In this document: positions 5,922-9,441 of the stretch, piece by piece | How positions within the stretch are numbered: the first letter of the stretch is position 1 | Layout: every line of letters begins with the position of its first letter | Source of the DNA: Microbacteriaceae bacterium | Lineage (GTDB): Bacteria > Actinomycetota > Actinomycetes > Actinomycetales > Microbacteriaceae | Length of the DNA stretch: 9,441 nucleotides | Assembly (NCBI GenBank): GCA_012719255.1 | Contig: JAAYAS010000222.1 | Span: 1-9,441, forward strand | Direction: 5' to 3' | Position numbers and translations under genes: made by a program | Notes under the pieces: model-generated | Told to the model about the DNA's origin: nothing | What the model saw: the letters and a program-made list of their open reading frames with translations, nothing else | Databases searched by the model: none

Positions 5922-5957
5922 GAGAACGGCCCCGACCAGCAGGTCGGGGCCGTTCTC
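5922..5957. terminator. Perfect 16-bp hairpin between tRNA-Ser and ffs
   Basis: Bases 5922-5937 pair exactly with 5942-5957 around the loop AGCA. It begins 9 bases after the tRNA on the + strand, and the SRP RNA gene points at it from the other side about 30 bases away. A perfect stem works in both directions, so it may end both transcripts. No strong T-run is present on either side. Confidence 0.8.
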
Positions 5958-5988
5958 GTCCGCCCGGGAGGCGCATCCGGGAAAGTCA

Positions 5989-6081
5989 GAAGACCCCCCA
6001 CGCACCCGCCAGAGCCCGGTTACCCTTGCTTCGTTTCCGACCTGGGGGAGTTGGCCTGGATGGCGCCACGTGGGGGGCCGT
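5989..6081 (-). ncRNA. ffs: Small bacterial signal recognition particle RNA (4.5S-like)
   Basis: Read on the - strand, this contains the conserved apical loop region of SRP RNA: CCAGGTCGGAAACGAAGCA followed by AGGGTAACCGGG. It carries the GGAA tetraloop and the asymmetric internal loop that bind Ffh. The ends pair: GGCCCCCCACG at the 5' side with CGTGGGGGGTC at the 3' side, giving one long hairpin of about 90 nt. That is the short SRP RNA without an Alu domain. With Ffh and FtsY it brings membrane proteins to the translocon. Exact ends are uncertain by a few bases: the 5' end is set near 6081 from the -10 box and the stem, and the 3' end just past the stem. It lies 27 bases beyond the permease stop on the same strand. 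Confidence 0.92.
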
Positions 6082-6087
6082 CTACAG

Positions 6088-6093
6088 AGTGTA
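6088..6093 (-). promoter_or_regulatory. -10 box of ffs
   Basis: On the - strand TACACT lies seven bases before the predicted first base of the SRP RNA (about 6081), which fits TAnnnT and the normal -10 to start distance. Just upstream GATCCG/CGGATC forms a short palindrome at 6096-6109, overlapping the stop of the permease gene. The -35 would fall inside the permease coding end and is not obvious. Confidence 0.55.
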
Positions 6094-6108
6094 GTCGATC
6101 CGCTCGGA

Positions 6109-7536
6109 TCAGGGAGCCCGGCGCGGGCCCTCGGCCTCATCGAGCTCGTCCTCCGGCACCTTGTTGAAGCCGGTGACGGGCTGATTCTCATCGAACGCGA
6201 CCGCCTGGCGCTTGAAGCCCTTCGTGAGGAACACGAGGTAGATGAAGCCGGCGACCGTCCAGATCAGGCCGCCGATCAGCGCATCCAGGTGGAGGTTCGC
6301 CCAGAGCACGCCCGTGAGCACGACGCCGATGCCGGGCATGACGATGTAGTGGAAGACGTCCTTGCCGGTGCGCCGTCGGCCCTCGCGCACGGCGTAGTGG
6401 GCGATCACCGTCGCGTTGACGAAGGAGAACGCGATGAGCGCGCCGTAGTTGATGAACGCCGAGATGAGCTCGAGCGAGAACCACATCGCGGCGAGCGAGA
6501 CGACGCCGACGAACACGACGTTGAACGTCGGCGTGCGGGTCTTCGGGCTGACGTAGCCGAAGAAGCGCTTCGGCAGCACGTCGTTGCGGCCCATGACGAG
6601 CAGCATGCGCGAGACCGAGGCGTGCGAGGCGAGGCCCGACGCGACGGTGGCGACGAAGCCGGCGGTGACGAAGAACACCTGGAACACCTGGCCGCCGACG
6701 AGCAGGCCGATCTGCGGCAGCGGGTCGTCGGTGAACTCGCCGAACGGGGTGTTGTCGGGGAAGCGCAGCTGCGCGAAGTAGCCGGCGACGAGGAAGATCA
6801 GGCCGCCGAGCAGCACCGTCAGCGTGATCGCCTTCGGCATCAGCGAGGTCGACTTCGCCTCCTCGGTGTACATCGTGATCGCGTCGAAGCCGATGAACGA
6901 GAAGCAGACGACGGTCGCGGCCATGAGCACCGCCTGCGCCTGCATCCCCTCGTGGATGAACGGCCGCGCGCTGACGAGCGTGCCCGCGCCCTCGCCCTGC
7001 GAGAGCTGGATCGACACGAGGACGATGAAGACGATGATCGCGATGACCGCGTAGGCGAGCAGCAGCGTGTTGAGGTTCGACGTGCCCTTCATCGACGCGT
7101 AGACGACGGCGGTGACGATCGCGACGTAGACGATCACCCACACCGGCGTGGGGATCTCGGGGAACATCTGCTCCATGTAGAGGCGGATGATGAGCGCGTT
7201 CACCATCGGCAGCAGCAGGTAGTCGATGAGCGAGGTCCAGCCGACCATGAATCCGAGATTCGGATGCATCGACTCGCGCACGTAGGTGAACGCCGAGCCG
7301 GCGCTCGGGTAGGCGACGGTCATCTTGCCGTAGCTCGTCGCCGTGAACAGCATGACGACGAGCGCGATGAGGTACGCCATCGGCACCGCCCCGTCGGTGA
7401 TCTCGGACACGATGCCGAAGGTGTCGAAGACGACCGTCGGGGTCATGTAGCCGAGGCCGAGGGCGACGATCGCCCACAGGCCGAGATTGCGTCGGAGGGT
7501 CCCGGACTCCCGGCGACCCGTGGTGGCTTTCGACAC
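6109..7536 (-). CDS. APC-family permease, PuuP-like (putrescine importer type)
   Basis: This is a 475-residue membrane transporter of the amino acid-polyamine-organocation family. I choose GTG 7536 because AGGAGGAGGC (7541-7550) stands just before it; an in-frame ATG at 7581 would add 15 residues but has no such site. Multiple hydrophobic segments run through the chain. Residues MTPTVVFDTFGIVSEITDG (31-49) and AYPSAGSAFTY, FMVGWTSLIDYLLLPMVNAL, CFSFIGFDAITMYTEE and ASGLASHASVSRMLLVMGRNDVLP match, from memory, the same stretches of E. coli PuuP, a proton-driven putrescine importer, at high identity. Uptake of putrescine or a related amine is therefore likely; a different amino acid substrate is not excluded. 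It is divergent from pta, with no polyamine catabolic gene in view. The C-terminus is cytoplasmic and charged. Confidence 0.9.
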   Translation of the reverse strand: MSKATTGRRESGTLRRNLGLWAIVALGLGYMTPTVVFDTFGIVSEITDGAVPMAYLIALVVMLFTATSYGKMTVAYPSAGSAFTYVRESMHPNLGFMVGWTSLIDYLLLPMVNALIIRLYMEQMFPEIPTPVWVIVYVAIVTAVVYASMKGTSNLNTLLLAYAVIAIIVFIVLVSIQLSQGEGAGTLVSARPFIHEGMQAQAVLMAATVVCFSFIGFDAITMYTEEAKSTSLMPKAITLTVLLGGLIFLVAGYFAQLRFPDNTPFGEFTDDPLPQIGLLVGGQVFQVFFVTAGFVATVASGLASHASVSRMLLVMGRNDVLPKRFFGYVSPKTRTPTFNVVFVGVVSLAAMWFSLELISAFINYGALIAFSFVNATVIAHYAVREGRRRTGKDVFHYIVMPGIGVVLTGVLWANLHLDALIGGLIWTVAGFIYLVFLTKGFKRQAVAFDENQPVTGFNKVPEDELDEAEGPRRAP

Positions 7537-7676
7537 CGCTGCCTCCTCCTCCGGCCGCGCCGGGGATGCTCGTCCGGCCAAGGGGCCGGTGCGCCGGCGA
7601 TGCGCCGTCGCATGGGGGATGGATGGGGGTGCAGGGCCTCGTCGCCCATAAATGAATGGTCATCATCGACACTGCG
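7537..7676 (-). other. Long 5' leader of the permease gene
   Basis: If transcription starts about seven bases after the -10 box at 7683-7688, the permease mRNA has a leader of some 140 nt. It can form several small hairpins: ATGCG/CGCAT and, overlapping it, CGGCG/CGCCG around 7595-7612, and a perfect CCGGCC/GGCCGG near 7573-7588. I recognise no known riboswitch, and no short open frame with a ribosome-binding site that ends before the gene. Confidence 0.35.
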
Positions 7677-7682
7677 CCGACC

Positions 7683-7710
7683 ACGCTACTCCGTTCGGTG
7701 CGGAGCGCAA
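7683..7710 (-). promoter_or_regulatory. Promoter of the permease gene
   Basis: On the - strand TTGCGC (7710-7705) and TAGCGT (7688-7683) are separated by 16 bases. The -35 has the conserved TTG and the -10 fits TAnnnT. It is the best-formed promoter in the window. Confidence 0.6.
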
Positions 7711-7738
7711 GCCCCGGGGCCCGTTGGTGTTCTCCGGT

Positions 7739-7744
7739 TACCAT
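7739..7744 (+). promoter_or_regulatory. Candidate -10 box for leaderless pta
   Basis: TACCAT fits TAnnnT and ends eight bases before the GTG at 7752, the distance expected if transcription begins on or next to that start codon. It overlaps the alternative ATG at 7743, which could then not be the main start. No good -35 is present at 17 bases (GGGGCC); TTGGTG at 7724-7729 is too close. Confidence 0.4.
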
Positions 7745-7751
7745 GGCGCTC

Positions 7752-9441
7752 GTGACCGCGAGCATCTACTTCACGTCGTCCGAGGGCTTCTCCGGGAAGG
7801 CCGCCGTCGCGCTCGGCGTGCTCGAGACCCTCACGCAGCGCGTCGGCCGGGTAGGAGTGTTCCGCCCGATCGTCAAGGACGCCGAGCGCGACGACGTGCT
7901 CGAGATCCTCGTCGACCACCTCGACCCCACCCTCGAGCTGCGCCCCGCCGACTGCGTCGGCGTCACCTACGACGACGTGCACGACGACCCCGCCGCCGCG
8001 CTCGCCCGCATCATCGCCCGCTACGGCGAGGTCGCGCGGCAGTGCGAGGCGATGGTGATCGTCGGCAGCGACTTCACCGACGTTGGCAACCCCGCCGAGC
8101 TCGGCTTCAACGCGCGCGTCGCCGCGAACCTCGGCGCCCCGGTGCTGCTCGTGCTCTCGGGCCGCAACCAGACCGACCTCAGCGCCCGCAGCGCCGCCGA
8201 GATGGCGCAGGCCGCGGCGCTCGCGGTGCCCGAGCTCGAGGCCGAGCACGCGCGCCTGCTCGCCTGCGTCGTCAACCGCGCCGATCCCGAGCAGCGCGAG
8301 GGCATCCGCGCCGCCGTCGCCGAGGCGCTCGACGAGGTCTCCGGCGACGGCACCCCGAGCATCCCGGTGTGGGCCCTGCCCGAGAACCCGCTGCTCACCG
8401 CCCCGACCGTCGGCCAGCTCGTCGACGCGATCGACGGCACCCTCTACTCGGGCGACCCGGCGCTGCTCGACCGCGAGGTGCTCGGCGTCACCGTCGCCGG
8501 CATGGCGATGGAGCACGTGCTCGAGCGCACCTTCGAGTCGGGCGTCGTGTTCGTCGCCGGCGACCGCACCGAGACGCTGCTCGCGCTGCTGCTCGCCCAG
8601 CAGGCCGACTCGTTCCCCTCGCTCGCCGCGCTCGTCGTCAACGGCCCGTTCGAGTTCTCGCCGGTGATCCAGCAGCTGCTCGAGGGCGTCGAGCCGAACC
8701 TGCCGATCATCCGCACCGTGCACGGCACCTTCGACACCGCCACCCGCATCGTGAACACCCGGGGCTCGCTCGGCCGCGACCACCACCGCAAGCACACCAC
8801 CGCGCTCGCCGACTTCGCGGCGCACGTCGACGCCGACGAGCTCGTGAAGCTCCTCGAGGTGCCGGAGCCCGGCGTCATCACCCCGCTGATGTTCGAGTAC
8901 CAGCTGCTCGACCGCGCCCGCGCCGATCGCAAGCGCATCGTGCTGCCCGAGGGCGGCGACGACCGCATCCTCACCGCCGCCTCGATCCTGCTGCAGCGCC
9001 AGGTCGCCGACCTCGTCGTCCTCGGCGACGAGACCGCGATCCGCCGCCGCGGCGCCGAGCTCGGCCTCGAGCTCGACCGGGCCCGCATCATCTCGACCGA
9101 CGACCCGCAGCTGCTGCAGCGCTTCGCCGAGGAGTACGCGAAGCTCCGCGCGCACAAGGGCGTCACCGTCGACGAGGCGCTCGAGAAGATGCGCGACGTG
9201 TCGTACTTCGGCACGATGATGGTGCACCTCGGCCTCGCCGACGGCATGGTGTCGGGCGCCGCGCACACCACCGCGCACACCATCAAGCCGAGCTTCGAGA
9301 TCGTGAAGACGAAGCCCGGCACCTCGATCGTCTCGAGCGTGTTCCTCATGGCGCTCGCCGACCGGGTGCTCGTCTACGGCGACTGCGCGGTCGTGCCCGA
9401 TCCGAGCGCCGAACAGCTGGCGGACATCGCGATCTCGGCCG
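7752..9441 (+). CDS. pta: Phosphate acetyltransferase, N-terminal 563 residues
   Basis: Pta interconverts acetyl-CoA plus phosphate with acetyl phosphate plus CoA and, with acetate kinase, drives acetate formation or use. The gene is open to the right edge; 563 codons are seen of about 700 usual for long-form Pta. I prefer GTG 7752 (MTASIYFTSSEG) because, from memory, it lines up with relatives beginning MARSIYITSAEG; ATG 7743 would add three residues. Neither has a clear ribosome-binding site. Residues 1 to about 225 are the BioD-like P-loop domain, about 243-340 the DRTGG domain (GDRTE near 269), and from about 375 the catalytic PTA_PTB domain (TPLMFEYQLLDRARADRKRIVLPEG, later YFGTMMVHLGLADGMVSGAAHTTAHTIKPSFE). 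The P-loop reads EGFSGKAA, so the Ser/Thr normally after GK is lost. ackA is expected downstream but lies outside the window. Confidence 0.95.
   Translation, partial: MTASIYFTSSEGFSGKAAVALGVLETLTQRVGRVGVFRPIVKDAERDDVLEILVDHLDPTLELRPADCVGVTYDDVHDDPAAALARIIARYGEVARQCEAMVIVGSDFTDVGNPAELGFNARVAANLGAPVLLVLSGRNQTDLSARSAAEMAQAAALAVPELEAEHARLLACVVNRADPEQREGIRAAVAEALDEVSGDGTPSIPVWALPENPLLTAPTVGQLVDAIDGTLYSGDPALLDREVLGVTVAGMAMEHVLERTFESGVVFVAGDRTETLLALLLAQQADSFPSLAALVVNGPFEFSPVIQQLLEGVEPNLPIIRTVHGTFDTATRIVNTRGSLGRDHHRKHTTALADFAAHVDADELVKLLEVPEPGVITPLMFEYQLLDRARADRKRIVLPEGGDDRILTAASILLQRQVADLVVLGDETAIRRRGAELGLELDRARIISTDDPQLLQRFAEEYAKLRAHKGVTVDEALEKMRDVSYFGTMMVHLGLADGMVSGAAHTTAHTIKPSFEIVKTKPGTSIVSSVFLMALADRVLVYGDCAVVPDPSAEQLADIAISA

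Noticed and set aside
7443..7649. Possible His/Pro-rich leader peptide (MGDEALHPHPSP) before the permease
   Set aside because: No ribosome-binding site, and the frame does not stop before the permease start but runs 94 bases into it, so it does not look like an attenuator peptide.
6070..7755. 561-codon + strand open frame opposite the permease
   Set aside because: Extremely rich in Asp, Glu, Arg and His with no domain, and it also overlaps ffs; a shadow of the permease gene.
7686..9278. 530-codon antisense open frame within pta
   Set aside because: Low-complexity Arg/Ala/Glu/His protein opposite a well-conserved enzyme, with no ribosome-binding site; a shadow of pta.

Overview
The window is about 70% G+C by eye, with codon third positions almost always G or C. 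It reads as chromosomal DNA of a high-GC actinobacterium, most likely a member of Microbacteriaceae or a close relative in Micrococcales. The supports are an actinobacterial-type small SRP RNA, LAXTG-type wall-sorting tails, TAnnnT-type -10 boxes, a three-part phosphate acetyltransferase and a tRNA whose CCA end is not encoded. The family assignment is an inference. No prophage, transposase, CRISPR array or replication origin was seen.

Layout from left to right. (1) Positions 1-170 are the 3' end of rplL (ribosomal protein L7/L12), followed by a strong GC-rich hairpin. (2) Positions 477-2300 hold two secreted, highly acidic proteins, each ending in a wall-sorting tail (LAETG, then LADTG, then a hydrophobic helix and an Arg cluster). 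Each is followed by its own strong hairpin terminator, so they look like separately transcribed surface-protein genes with a common tail. (3) Positions 2507-5699 are a tight three-gene operon: an SPFH-domain protein with a C-terminal SHOCT-like segment, a double zinc-ribbon (TFIIB-type) protein with a tail anchor, and a 112-residue membrane protein. The first two match the types of B. subtilis YdjI and YdjG, partners of the membrane-stress protein PspA, but no pspA lies in this window. (4) Positions 5829-6081 carry tRNA-Ser(GGA) on the + strand and the small SRP RNA (ffs) on the - strand. They converge on a perfect 16-bp stem that could terminate both. (5) Positions 6109-7536 (- strand) encode an APC-family permease very like the putrescine importer PuuP. 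(6) From about 7752 to the right edge runs phosphate acetyltransferase (pta), divergent from the permease and cut by the window end.

The part most likely to hold something little described is the SPFH / zinc-ribbon / small membrane protein operon. Its two large proteins carry matching Pro/Gln/Gly-rich low-complexity linkers, and its third member is a small protein I cannot assign. Secondary points are the apparently leaderless GTG start and damaged P-loop of pta, the paired LAXTG proteins, and the mutually exclusive hairpins after rplL.
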